Notes: generated from the letters alone by a model not told the origin. A DNA stretch of 64,000 bases from Metellina segmentata (GCA_947359465.1 OX375883.1:19346088-19410087), one strand, 5' to 3'. Numbered from the stretch's first letter, positions 44,512 to 56,210 are shown. Translations and numbers: made by a program.

Positions 44512-44816
44512 AAACTCCTAGGTAGGTGTTTTAACTAACGTCGCACTTGAGCAACATAACGGGCTATTGGTGACGGTACGGGATCTAACTAGAAGAGAAA
44601 GACACGAGGACGACACCATCTAATTTTGAATGAGGACATACCTGAGCTGGTACACCACCCAACAAACTTCCACGCCACTCTAACGTGATGACATTTGAGG
44701 CCACGACAGATTTAACGCGCACCAGTCTCCTTTGTACACGACGGTCTTTGGTTGGATTTGAACTCGCAACCCTTCGGTTGCAAATCCATCACTCTCCAAC
44801 TGGGCTACCGCAGCCC
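44512..44816 (-). mobile_element. SINE type B, full length
   Basis: Tail TAACTAACGTCGCACTTGAG at the left; head at the right with TTTGAACTCGCAACCCTTCG as reversed B box and CCAACTGGGCTACCGCAGCC as the 5' end. Confidence 0.75.
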
Positions 44817-45704
44817 AAACAACTCATTGGAGAAGCTAGAATGAGAACATGGTTGCAATAATTGTATTGATCAATTATTGATCTTCCTTGTTTCTCGTTT
44901 TCATTCGTAAAAGAACAAGAAGTTAGTCGTAAGCCATTAATACTTGGAAGAATTGCTCAAGAAAATTCGAATTAATTAATCAGAGATTAATACTTTGACA
45001 TTTCTTGCCAAGCGAATTGTATTGAGGTATAGTAATCTATTTTCGGTACTTCAAGAACATTCATAATGAGAAAATGGTTCTTGTTCCTTACTTCTGAAAT
45101 CTTTATTCGTAAATATGAATAACCGTTTATTTTTGGATGAAATACCCAAGAAGCATTAAACGATGCTCATCAGTATGGATTTCGGCACGAAAACTCATTT
45201 CATTCCTTGCTTCCAAACACAATGTTTGTTTTAAAGATTTTTCTTAATCTATTTTAAGTCCTTTTGGAACAGCCAGAATGAGAACATGGTCCATATACAA
45301 TTGATCTTCTTTTCTTAAATCTTCATTCGTAAAAGAATAAGAACATAAGCCATTTATTTTTGGATGAAATCAGAAGCAAAGCTAGACTTTTTTGGGCCAG
45401 GGGCTAATGAGGCTGATGTCAAGCTGTTTCCAAAAAGATCTGATATTAATAATGATGATAAAGTATGTTATTTAAATAATTATGTGGGAGACATACTAAT
45501 TTGTATATCTTTATAAAATACCGCTCAAAATTATTAATTTTTGGCTGCAATTTTGTTGAACATGCATAAAAGCTAGCAAAAGGATGAGCTCTGAGCGACT
45601 CCGGCATGAGAATTATTGGGCAAAGTATCGATATTCTGTATCCATCCATTTCGAAGCACGTAATATGGATACACCTAACATGTCGATTGGTTGCTTGATT
45701 GTAT
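44817..45704. other. Unassigned, internally repetitive sequence
   Basis: Two diverged copies of a segment with ATTGATCTTCCTTGTTTCTC and GAACAAGAAGTTAGTCG. No gene recognised. Confidence 0.35.
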
Positions 45705-45775
45705 TGCAATTTTATGGCGCAACTACCCTATTTGGCCAAGCTTCGCCAAGCACGACAAAGTCAAAAAAGGAAGGG
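45705..45775. repeat. 'GGCCAAGCTTCGCC' SINE-like fragment
   Basis: TTTGGCCAAGCTTCGCCAAG after a TTTTATGGCGCAACTACC segment. Confidence 0.5.
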
Positions 45776-45782
45776 TAAGGTA

Positions 45783-45858
45783 AGGTAATTTTAATTAACG
45801 TCGTACTAGAGCAACACAACGGGCTATTTACGACGGCAGTGATCAATCCTCTAAGTCA
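45783..45858 (-). mobile_element. SINE tail fragment broken by a hAT end
   Basis: TTAATTAACGTCGTACTAGA to GATCAATCCTCTAAGT, where SINE homology stops and a hAT end begins. Confidence 0.75.
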
Positions 45859-46390
45859 GGGATTCCCAACCGGTGGTACACGTACCACTGGTGGTACACG
45901 GCAACGTTTCAGGTGGTACGCAAGAATGATACGAGCGACCCAAATATTCTACGAAGTTTGTTCGATTTTTTAGTATGTGCAACCACATTATAAGAAAAAT
46001 GGGATTATATGAAATCAATTTTGGGTAATGGTAATTTTAGTTAACGTCGTACTAGAGCAACACAACGGGCTATTGACGACGGTCCGGGATCAATCCCTTA
46101 AGGGAAAGATCCGAGGACAAAACCTCGTAATTTGGAACCACGGTCAGATGACGAAGCAACACCTGAGCTGACACCCCACTCTCCAAACTTCCACACCAAC
46201 CCAAAGTGAGGACTTTCGGCCACGACCGATTTAAGGTGCACCAGCCGCCTCTACACCATACGCTTACAAACATCCATGCCCGGACCCGGATTCGAACCAG
46301 GAACCTTCCGATCCAGAGGCTAACACCTTAACCACTATACCGGTTGGTCGGCTATCTATTTTGGGATCAACGTTTTTATTACATTGTAAT
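45859..46390. mobile_element. hAT left end, holding a full-length SINE
   Basis: CAGGGATTCCCAACCGGTGG is a hAT-type terminus. The element continues to 46025 and, after the SINE, from 46358. The right end was not identified; the 3' limit given is approximate. Confidence 0.5.
46026..46357 (-). mobile_element. SINE type A, full length, with target duplication
   Basis: Complete from tail to head (ends CCGGTTGGTCGGC). ATTTTGGG flanks both sides (46018-46025, 46358-46365). Confidence 0.88.
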
Positions 46391-47090
46391 AAATGACGCT
46401 AACAGTAGCACATTATTTAAAGAGAAACTTCGTTGCCTTTCCTTGGCGACTTTAGAAGTGCGCCAAAAAAACGCCAAGACCGTTGCCACCGCTATAAACG
46501 TAGACTACAGCTGTACTAATCCCGCTTTGCTCAGAGGGTGAAACAAAAACTATAGTGACACGTAACATACAACCGAAACTATGTCACGCCATACTAACCT
46601 GCCTCCACATCGACAACGGCAGCCAGCTCCATCCATATCTAAACTCAAGGCAGCTCTGTGACAGGCAATAGGCGTATTTGACACGAACACGATCGAAAGT
46701 ATTCCCACGAAGAACCAACTTAACCACCCACTGCTAACATTGAGCCGATATCTAACTCTTCCATCGATACGTGCCGAAGCGTTTAATTAAATTAGCATGC
46801 CTCTAATTGGACTGCGGCGGTTGTCCTGCCCATAATAGGTCAAATCTAACGACTCCAGATGCAGTCTGGCTCATTAGGGAAGAGCTCTGGTCAGTGTCAC
46901 ACGCGATGGGGCTGATGTCGACCAGGTAAACGAACTGTCGGGTGAGGTGAGCACACATTCTCCGGGTTCGGTTCTCTGGTGGGATCAATCCAAACTCGAT
47001 TCCACCAACTGCTGCGAGGCCGGGGTAGTCCAGTTGGAGTCTAGTGCACGTTAACTATACTGTGGCCTCCTCAAACGTCAACACGCCGTC
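46391..47090. other. Unassigned sequence with one MITE end
   Basis: 46465-46516 matches the right end of the MITE at 7125. A type-B head remnant lies near 46995-47060 (GGTAGTCCAGTTGGAG). The 61-codon frame at 46803 (-) has no recognised motif. Confidence 0.35.
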
Positions 47091-47092
47091 CA

Positions 47093-47720
47093 ACTGGTCT
47101 GGTAGTTTAGGAGTTAGACTCTAGATAGGAAGGTTCCTGTTTTGAATTCGAGTCAGTGTATGGATGCTTGTAAGCGTATGGCGTAGAGGCGGCTGGTGCA
47201 TCTTAAATCTGTGGTGGCCGAAAGTCCTCATGTTGGGTTGGTGTGGAAATTTGGACAACGACACATGATTTTGAACCAACAGTTATTGGACGAAGCAATA
47301 CCTGAGCTGTCACCGCACTCTCTAAACTTCCACACCATGCTAACGTGAGGATATTTGAGGCCCCGGTAGTTTTTTTTTTAAATCTCGTAGCGATAAGTAG
47401 TATGTTTTCATATATACAATCATTCCTAGCCTCTAGATTGGAAGGTTCCAGGTTCGAATCCGGGTCAGGGCATGGATGTTTGTAAGCGTGTGGTGTATAG
47501 GCCGGCTGGTGCAACTTAAATCTGTCGTGGCCGAAAGTTGTCATGTTGGGTTGGTGTGGAAGTTTGGTGAGTGGGATGTAAGCTCAGGTTTTGACCTCAT
47601 CGTCGGACCGTGGTTCAAAATGTCGAGGTGTCGACCTCGGATCTTTTCATTCGGAATCGACCCCGGACTGTCCACAATAGACCATTATGTTGCTTCAGTT
47701 CAAAGCAAATCCAACTACCT
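47093..47720. repeat. Three SINE type A fragments, middle one inverted
   Basis: 47093-47255 (+, head and early body), 47256-47366 (-, body) and 47428-47720 (+, head to tail, diverged). Confidence 0.75.
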
Positions 47721-47929
47721 ACTGTTCTATTCCATTTTGAAGACACTGAAACTCTCTATTACAGATGAACAATGACTGCTTAACGGTGTCATTCCGAATT
47801 TACAACTGTTATTTTGTAAAATCATTAAATTAAAGCCTGCAAAGGTCTTCGTAGAGATTTATTTAAATTCTCTATATCTTTCAAGACAGAATAAAGATCT
47901 AATCGTTTCGAAAAGATTCAATAGGTGCT

Positions 47930-48430
47930 TTACTTTGAACCAAATCTTCCTTTGTAAAGACACTATTTCTCATTAGAATATATAATATTCTTTGGAAAGA
48001 TTACTTACTGTTCTTTTTCTTAGAATAGAATTCTTTGGCAGATTATATTGTTCCTTTCCTTGGATTAGAATCATTTGGAGAGAATCTACTGCTCATTTTC
48101 TTAGAATGAAATCATTTGGAAAAACTGTATTCCTCTTTTTCTAAGAATAGAATCTTTTGGAAACATTCTATAAGTCCTTTCATTTGAATAGAATCTTTGG
48201 AAAAGCTATTACTCCTTAGAATAGAATACTTTGGGAAGATTTTACTGTTCTTTTCCTTAGAATAGAATATTTTAGAAAAAATATATTGTTCCTTTCCTTG
48301 GATTCGAATCATTTATACCGATTCTACTACTCATTTCCTTAGAAAAGTATCCTCTGGAAAGATTGTGTAGCTCCTTTCCATACCTTACTTCATTAGAGAA
48401 TCATTTGGATAGATTCTTCTAAGCATTCTA
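47930..48430. repeat. Diverged 40-bp minisatellite, reverse orientation
   Basis: Units with TTCCTTAGAATAGAAT and TTTGGAAAGATT; the reverse complement of the 16-kb core, more diverged. Confidence 0.85.
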
Positions 48431-48920
48431 AGAAATCAGCTCAATAGCATCGCAGTGGCTTTCTCGATTCACGCCTTCGGCCTACATATCCCAGCTGCGA
48501 TACGATAAAGCAGGCGAGGGAATACATTCGTCAATGATACGGGAGTGATTATTCCGCCGCCTACGGAACTTTTTCCTCCTATGTAGGCTAAATCCGTCCC
48601 GCGGCAATGGGTGATGTCCCGCGGGCTGCAGCGAATCGATAGCACGGAAGGCTCGCGATTGTTTTCACTGCATACTATCCGAATCCCTTTGTGCAGCAAA
48701 GTCACGGATATTTAGCAAAGATCGTAGTGATTGATGGTCAAAATATCTGGACGCTTGGTTTCTGTTTCATTATCCATCAAGGGATGTTTACCGAAGTAAT
48801 GAGACAATGGATTCATATTTGTTTTGAACAGATTAGCTCCGCGAGATGCTTTTTCTGTCAAGCTAAATATAGGTGGTGGTATTTGTGCGGAGGAAAGTGT
48901 TTAATATACGCCCAGTGTTA
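48431..48920. other. Unassigned, GC-richer block
   Basis: 48470-48670 (CCCAGCTGCGATACGATAAA, CCCGCGGCAATGGGTGATG) has a composition unlike its neighbours. I see no coding motif. Confidence 0.3.
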
Positions 48921-49069
48921 TACAGGGTGTCCTAAAAGTTCCCGTACTGACGATTCGTGAATTTATTATACAAAAACAACAAACTTTAAAACAATTATTT
49001 TTATGCCAATGGTGAAAAGCACTTTTAACCTAACGTAGGAAAAAAACTTGAACTTACATTTATAACAAA

Positions 49070-50768
49070 CTAGCAAAATACCCGACCTTACTCGGTTTGA
49101 ATTGGTTTAGTACTCTAGATTGAAGAGATAATCAAAATATATAATGACTTACGTTTTTTGTAGAATAAAAATTTATTTTAACACCTTTCGCCATCTTTAT
49201 ATTTTCTACAACTTACTTTGGACACAAATCCTACACATGCATATCCATTGATGTAATACATTTCACATACATCACACAATTGCTGTATGACAAAGCTACA
49301 AAATGACGAATGGTGATAAAAACAAAGCTACAAAAATACAAAACTACAAAAGTGACGAAAGGTGACACTACAAAGGTTACTACTACAAACGAACGGACGT
49401 AAGGTTACTACTATAAAAGACGATTTTGAGGGAGATTTGGAATTCCCTTTCTTAAGTTCTTTTCATGTTCAACTCAATTAATTAAAATTACGATTTACGG
49501 CGAGTGCTCTCGCACTCATAGTCAACAAAACAATATTTTTTTACTTGTGGCACTCTTGCCTCCGGTATGCGACATTGTGAAATTTTGCAATCTTCTCCTG
49601 TCATTATTACAACAAACTTTTTAATGTTGGAAAAAGTTCTAGTTTGGATTTTTAAACATTATTATTCTTTCAATAACGGCATTATTCTTTCAATAAAGGC
49701 ATTATTCTTTAAATAACGGCAGTATTCTTTAAATAACGGCATTATTCTTTCAATAATGGTATAACTACACTTAAAATTTACTGAAAATTTATACTGACTT
49801 ACCTAACATTTTTAAGTGTAATACTTTGTGGTGCTGTTGCGTGTGATGAGAAGGAAAACACATTTATTAAAACAATAAATATTTAAAACAGAAAACAGTA
49901 AAATAGAACAAAATAAAAGATGTCGGAAAAATTGTTCTAAATATATTAATTTGTGATTCATTTTTATCTCTTGATCTCGCACAGTTGCCACAATTCACAA
50001 CTAAAAGTGCACAAAATTTAGTTTTAATTTTATTTTTTATTTTTTTAATTTTTTTAATTTTAGAAATGTGAAATTAATTCAGAGCGAAAGAAACAGAAAA
50101 TATCACTGCTCACGCGATCTTGTTCATTCTCGTTTCGTTGAAAAATATCGTCTGTCTCAAATATTCCAAAATCGTTTCCATTGCGCAAAGAACAAAATTA
50201 AGACTCGAAATAAATGAAGTATCAGAGCTGAAATTCCATTAAAAAATATAATTTTTTGAAGAAAAATTACTTTTTCAGCAGTACTGGTAAAGCAATCGAA
50301 GTATCGTAATATTCAATAGACATTCCAATTTTTCCAAAACTACCAAATTATGGTTGATTTAAGTATACTTACTCAGGTGTTTTAGCATGAAACTCATCTA
50401 AATATAACAATAAAGAAAAGTTTGATATTGCATTCACTAAACTAATAGATAATGTATAAAATAAAATACACTGCCAATCAAATATCTGGAATACAATTCA
50501 CGTGATGCTTACACAAACACAAAATAGAGCATAGAACAGAAAGACGGACAGACAGACTTTCGCAACTAATTCCACTCACTAAATGAAGATAAGTACTCAC
50601 TGTATGCAAATTTTCATGAAAATATCTTAAACCGCGTGGACGTGTATAGGGCACAACATACAGACAGACAGACGGACAGACAGAAGGGTCCAAAACGGAT
50701 AGAAAATTTGAAATGGGTCGAAAAAATATTAAATGTACAAACAAACACTCCATTCTTATTTATATAGA
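49070..50768 (-). mobile_element. Non-autonomous Helitron, 1.7 kb
   Basis: Read on the - strand it starts TCTATATAAATAAGAATGG and ends GGTCGGGTATTTTGCTAG, inserted exactly between A and T with no duplication, as Helitrons do. It includes an ATTATTCTTTCAATAACGGC repeat (about five units, 49662-49760) and GACAGACAGA simple repeats near 50545 and 50670. No Rep/helicase gene is seen. Confidence 0.82.
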
Positions 50769-51290
50769 TGTTCAAAATGTCCGTCCTTGTCTTGGAGGCA
50801 AAGCTGAAGTCGTTTGCGCATATTTTTAGAAACGCGTTTCAAGATGCTGGGAGTGACTTCTTGCATCCTTTGAGTTATGGCAATTTTCAGATCACCTATT
50901 GCTGGGTGATTATCTTCATTAACTTGTTTTAAATATCCCCACAAAAAAAAGTCAGGGATGCGCAGATCAGGGAACGAAGTGGCTAAAGGTTTCTTGAGAT
51001 GAGTCGATCGTTAAAAAAATCTTGAAGCATATCCATGGTTTCATAACGTATATCGCAGGTTGCAACGTCTTGTTGGAACCAAGAGTCTCGTTCATTCACT
51101 TCTAATAATGCAACAAATTATTGAATAAGTTGATATAGCGTATCTTTACTCGGTATTGCATCATTTGGCTATTTACGTTGCCAAAATTCTTTACATCTTT
51201 CATATAATTTATATTCAAAATAAGCCTCAAACAGCGAAATTCTCTGAATGCGTGATAAATTCATCGTGTAATGAAGAACAAAATGACGTG
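50769..51290 (-). pseudogene. Mariner transposase remnant: N-terminus joined to C-terminus by deletion
   Basis: From 51265 down: MNLSRIQRISLFEAYFEYKL, then stops and frameshifts, then DSWFQQDVATCDIRYETMD (where active enzymes have QQDGATxHxS) and IPDFFLWGYLKQV with ITQRMQEVTPSILKRVS. The first catalytic aspartate region is deleted. The C-terminus, GHFEH, is cut by the Helitron; its last codons and stop (TTG TTA TAA) lie on the far side at 49062-49069. Confidence 0.85.
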
Positions 51291-51466
51291 AAACTTTAAG
51301 ATCGCACAACTTGAGTGCGAAGAAAATCAAATAATAAAAATTAAAGAGTCGATAAAACTATAAGCAGACGATAAAATTCAATAATTAAAAAAAAACACGA
51401 GCAATACATTTTTTTAAAGTTGAAGTACGGGAACATTTAGGACACCCTGTACAAAAAAAAACTTTC

Positions 51467-51745
51467 CCGGGTTAGTTGGAAAAGCAATGGACTCGCAAAC
51501 GGAGGGTTGCAAGTTAGAATTCCACCAAAGACCGTCGTGTACAAAGGGGCCTGCTGCGCGTTAAATCTGTAGCGGCCTCAGATGTCCTTATTTTGGCGTG
51601 GTGTGGAAGTTTGGAGAGTTGGGTGTCAGCTCAGGTGCTATTTCGTCATCTGACCGTGGTTCCATATTAAGTGATGTTGTCCTCGGATCTTTCCCTTGGG
51701 GGATTGATCACGGACCGTGGCCAGTAGCCCGTTGTGTTCCACAAT
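51467..51745 (+). mobile_element. SINE type B
   Basis: Head GGGTTAGTTGGAAAAGCAAT with GGAGGGTTGCAAGTTAGAAT, body GTGTGGAAGTTTGGAGAGTT, and a tail ending AGCCCGTTGTGTTCC, with the last part lost. Confidence 0.75.
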
Positions 51746-51890
51746 ACGATTTATGTCAGGGGCCATATTTCACCATGCTGTGGTAGACACTAGACAAACA
51801 GTGGCAAGTAATGCACAGACTGAAAGTTTTACTGATATAGAACAGATGAATACACCCCCGGGAGAACAAAGTCTTTGCAGAAAAAAAATT
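51746..51890. repeat. 'GGCCAAGCTGCGCC' SINE-like fragment
   Basis: GGGGCCATATTTCACCATGC, GAAAGTTTTACTGATATAG and ACCCCCGGGAGAACAAAG follow the family order. It starts where the SINE at 51467 stops. Confidence 0.5.
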
Positions 51891-52253
51891 TCCATAATTG
51901 TATCAAAATTTTGGCCGATTTTTTTTTAAATCATAAGTTACGATGTCCTGTTGTGCAAAGCGGGCTCCTTGGCACACCTTTTTTTTTTCTTCCCTAGCTA
52001 CGAAACAACCTCACTACACCGCCCCAAATTACCACAAGCACTATAAATAACACATCTTCTATGTCAATGACAAAATATTTAACTTCAAAAGTGATCGACA
52101 GAATTGCGAATTCTGAAAGTATACTTTGGTTTTAAATAAAGTAAGTTAATTCATTTTGATGTGTTTTATCATAAATACCTAATACATATTTAGCCGATAA
52201 TTATATTTTACATCTGTTTTTGATTTTACTACAGTTTTCAAAATTCGGACGAA

Positions 52254-52780
52254 ATGCCTGCAGAACAATTGCAATTTCTCGGAGTTGTGTTGCAGAACAC
52301 TGAATATAATTCTGCACCTGGGCGCAGACCTATTTATGCATACAACATTACACCGAATCTACGAAACACTGCAAGTCAATTCATTTCCCAGCATGCAGCT
52401 GCGCTCAGAAAGTCAAAATACGTGAAGTAGTCAAGTCCTTTGAGAATATCACAATCAAAGGCGATCTTTGGTCCATCAAAGCCTGTCAAAGGATTCTTAT
52501 TTATTTGCCGTTTTCAGACGTCTGAATGCATTCCTTCAATCAGCTGCACCAGAAGAGACAGTTCCATCGACAGACAACTGGTATTTTCTGCGGAAGAAGT
52601 TACACATGACAAGATAAGCTTTTACACCGCTCCGATTGATGTGGTAGTGGGCGAATTCATGGCCGTCCCGTTCATTAGAACAATAAAATTACACTTCACA
52701 TATTGGAAGGCAGTTAAGGGTGGTATTTTTCTTTGTTGCTTACTTTTGACCCTCAGAGCTTCACGATATTTCTGAGTATT
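52254..52780 (+). pseudogene. Possible decayed coding sequence, unrecognised
   Basis: An ATG at 52254 opens 58 codons (MPAEQLQFLGVVLQNTEYNS... to a stop after KSKYVK). A +1 shift continues in frame (EVVKSFENITIKGDLWSIKA, then LIYLPFSDV), and a third segment follows. Base composition is less AT-rich than the flanks. Frameshifts suggest a pseudogene, but I recognise no family. Confidence 0.3.
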
Positions 52781-52849
52781 GCAGTTTTGTTTTTACCCCA
52801 TTACACACTTAATGACTAAATAATCATATCCATTGGGTGAAATAATCCA

Positions 52850-54205
52850 TGGAATCTTTCAACCTTTTGAAAGAGCCTAGTGGTCCTTTACTTCCTTTTC
52901 TAAGGGAAGTATAGGATCAATTCTTCGGAAGAAAAAACTAATGGTCCATATATTCCCTTGGAAAGAGACTATTGGTCTTTAACCTCACAATAGAATCCTT
53001 TGGAAGGAATCTGTTGGTACTTTCCTGACACGAGAGAGCATATTGATATTTTCATTAAAAACAGAATCTCTTCGAAAGAGTGTATTGGTTCTTTCCTAAG
53101 AATAGAATACCTTAGCAACTGTCAATTGGTATTTTCCTTGGAATAGAATCCCTTGGAAATATTGTACTGATCATGACATTAAAATAGAACCCCTTTGAAA
53201 GAGTGGATTGGTTTTTTGCTTGGAATAGAATTCCTTGGAAACTGTCTATTGGTCTTTTCCTTAGAATAGAATCCCTTGGAAAAAATGTATTGTTCCTTTG
53301 CTTAGAATAGAATCCCTTGGAAACTGTCAATTGGTATTTTCCTTACAATAGAATCCCTTGGGGAAAATGTATTGATTCGTTGCTTAGAATAGAATTCCTT
53401 GGAAACTGTCTATTGGTCTTTTCCTTAGAATAGAATCTCTTGGGGAAAATATATTGTTTCTTTGTTTAGAATAGAATACCTTGGAAACTGTCAATTGGTA
53501 TTTTCCTTAGAATAGAATCCATTGGGAAAAATATATTGATTCTTTGCTTAGAATAGAATCCCTTGGAAACTGTCAATTGGTATTTTCTTTAGAATAGAAT
53601 CCCTTGGAAAAAAATATATTGATTCTTTGCTTAGAATAGAATCCCTTGGAAACTGTCAATTGGTATTTTCCTTAGAATAGAATCTCTTGGAAAAAATATA
53701 TTGATTCTTTGCTTAGAATAGAATCCCTTGGAAACTGTCAATTGGTATTTTCCTTGGAATAGAATCCCTTGAAAACTGTTAATTGGTATTTTCCTTGGAA
53801 TAGAATCCCTTGGAAATATTGTACTGATCATTACATTAAAATAGAACCCTTTGGAAAGAGTGGATTGGTTTTTTGCTTGGAATAGAATTCCTTGGAAACT
53901 GTCTATTGGTCTTTTCCTTAGAATAGAATCCCTTGGAAAAAATGTATTGATTCTTTGCTTAGAATAGAATCCCTTGGAAACTGTCAATTGGTATTTTCCT
54001 TAGAATAGAATCTCTTGGAAAAATATATTGATTCTTTGCTTAGAATAGAATCTCTTGGGAACTGTCTATTGGTCTTTTCCTTAGAATAGAATCCATTGGG
54101 AAAAAATGTATTGATTCGTAGCTTAGAATAGAATTCCTTGGAAACTGTCTTTTGGTCTTTTCCTTAGAATAGAATCTCTTGGGAAAAATATATTGTTCCC
54201 CTCAC
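52850..54205. repeat. Minisatellite of 40/80-bp units, with about 657-bp higher-order repeat
   Basis: Units alternate ATAGAATCCCTTGGAAACTG with GGTATTTTCCTTAGAATAG and GAAAAAATGTATTGATTC. The stretch translated at 53112-53330 (-) recurs nearly unchanged at 53769-53987. The core is the reverse complement of the 16-kb core. Open frames here (72 and 118 codons) are by-products. Confidence 0.93.
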
Positions 54206-55019
54206 TTTTGCAATCAACACTTAACCGATTCCTCCCGAATGGTGTCGTATAATTATGCTAGTGGCACATAAAAATCCATTACACCCCTAATTTCAAAAAT
54301 ACCCAGAGCCTCCGAATTCCAAGATCCACCATCAAACGCATGAACGCCCACTGATCACACACGGAAACTGACCATGGATACGCCAATCTTGGACAAGGAA
54401 GGTCGAATCGAAGGCAAGAAAATGTTCGATTTTCGCACGTCCATCCGCTTCCTACATTCCCTCATTGGTGTTCCATTTCCTCTCGGAAAATTCCGAGTTC
54501 CGTTTGCTTTGCAACGCTCGAGTGCTTGATGATCACGGAATCTTGAAGATATTTTAATTTCATTACCCGTGTGTTTTCTGTGTTGCGAACAGCATTCGCA
54601 ATCTTCACTGCATTCTGCAGCGCAGTTCTCAATCAGTGAGGTATTTTTCCCAGACGAATTACGACAAGTTTCGGCGACACAAAGGTATTTCGACAGTTTG
54701 TAGGAGAACAGGTTGCATCATACCTGGATGGAAATAGTAGCTAGTTGGAGAGGACAGATATTCATTTGGAGTGATGGATTGAAAAGCGTTGTCGGACTGA
54801 TCCAAAAGTTCGTTCCGTTTTCGTCGTAAGATGACGTTTTATTTCAAAACCGAAGTATTTTCTACTTCATGCGTTTTAAGTTTTGATGATTGAAAGAAGG
54901 AATTTCAAAAAGTCCTTTGGAAAAAAATTGTGCTAGAGATTTTGTTAAGGGAGTCTGGGATTCAAAATTATAAAATCTTCAATTTTTAAGTTTTTGTTCT
55001 GGAATGTTTTCTGGCGGAA
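54206..55019. other. Unassigned sequence
   Basis: No gene or repeat recognised. Confidence 0.3.
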
Positions 55020-55865
55020 TCTATATTGCCGTCTCCAACTGTTGGGCTAAATGGTCAACATTGCGGAAAGGTTGCAATCGCCTTCCCATAATGTCCCAGA
55101 TGTGCTCTATGGGGGGAGAGATCTAGCTGGCCAAGGAAGTGTTGGGAAAGCTCGAAGACAATTCATAGCAACACGTGCCTCGTGCGGCCGGGTATTGTCT
55201 TGTTTCAGATCCTCCACCTCTCAACTCACCCGTTAAGGTTTGGAGTCTTTTGCTGGGAGGGGGGAAGGACTTCCAGCCCATGAAGTAAACCCAATGGGGC
55301 CCACGCCGACCGGACGAGCATTTATTGTGTTTTTAAAATTTACATTAGGCAAAAGGCCCGGTTCATGAATGTAAAAGGACAAGAGTAAAACATTGGGCAA
55401 CAGGCCCCAATAAAAGGTCCGTGGAAACATAAAAGATTGTGACGTAGTATGACACGAAAATAAAACATTGGTAAATATACATAAATAAACTACGATGAAG
55501 TGTTGAAGTCTTTTGTATTGTCTTGTTGAAAAGTAAGTCCGGGGTGTCGCAAAAGAAACAGTAACACAATCGGTCGTAGAATGTCGTCCACCAACCGCTG
55601 TGCTGTAAGTGTGCCAGAAATGACTACCAAAGGGGTCCGGCTATCAAAGGAGATGGCACCCCAGACCATAACGCCCTGTTGTGGGCATGTGTAGCGTGCG
55701 ATAGTAAGTTCATGACCCCCACGCTGCCCTGGAAGTCTCCAAATCGTATGCGGTTGTCGTCAGGATACATTTGGAAACGGGACTCGTCACTAAAGACTAT
55801 ACGTCCCCAGTCATCAAGTAAATGAAGCCCGGCACCACTGTAATTATGCACCTTCTAGGTGCGTA
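55020..55865 (-). pseudogene. Tc1-like transposase relic, interrupted by a retroposon
   Basis: The first part (55624-55851) reads DDWGRIVFSDESRFQMYPDD, holding the first catalytic aspartate. The second (55040-55204) reads QDNTRPHEARVAMNCLRAF then LPWPARS with damaged DLSPIEHIW-type sequence. The order and motifs are those of Tc1-family DD34E transposases. The gap between them is the insertion 55205-55514. Frameshifts and stops show it is dead; the 5' end is cut by the SINE at 55887. Confidence 0.88.
55205..55514. mobile_element. 310-bp retroposon of unknown family with 13-bp target duplication
   Basis: GTATTGTCTTGTT flanks the insert at 55192-55204 and 55515-55527. The insert contains TTGCTGGGAGGGGGGAAGG, GGCAAAAGGCCCGGTTCATG and GGGCAACAGGCCCCAATAAA. 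It has no pol III boxes, poly(A) tail or open frame that I recognise. Confidence 0.8.
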
Positions 55866-55886
55866 GATTTTCTTTGTCACAGAGTG

Positions 55887-56090
55887 TATGTCGTGGCCTC
55901 ATATGTCCTCACATTGGCGTGGTGTGGAAGTTTGGAGAGTGGGGTGCCAGATCAAGTGTGACCTCGTCAACTGGCCGTGGTTCAAAATAACATGGCGTTG
56001 TCCTCGGATTACCACCATCGGGGGTGGTCCCAGGCAGTCACCAACAGCCCGTTGTGTTGTTCCAGTGTAACATTAATTAAAAAATACCAA
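55887..56090 (+). mobile_element. SINE, 5'-truncated
   Basis: From GTCGTGGCCTCATATGTCCT to AGCCCGTTGTGTTGTTCCAG and a TTAATTAAAAAATACC tail. Confidence 0.75.
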
Positions 56091-56210
56091 ATACTAAAAT
56101 ATACTTCAATCGCCGGTGTCTCGCCATTCTGGCTTGAATGCACTTCTCGGTTCAAAGGAAACGGCAGATGTTCCTCTCATTCTTTATACCCAGATACCCA
56201 CATATACATA

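Larger units (their letters stand above)
48923..51449 (-). mobile_element. Mariner relic with CAGGGTGTCC ends, split by a Helitron
   Basis: Left end CAGGGTGTCCTAAAAGTTCC, right end the reverse complement of CAGGGTGTCCTAAATGTTCC, with TA on both sides (48921-48922, 51450-51451). Without the Helitron (49070-50768) it is about 828 bp, too short for an autonomous mariner. Confidence 0.9.

Noticed and set aside
53112..53987. Two similar open frames of 72 and 118 codons (-)
   Set aside because: They are translations of a tandem repeat; no non-repeat coding sequence is attached.
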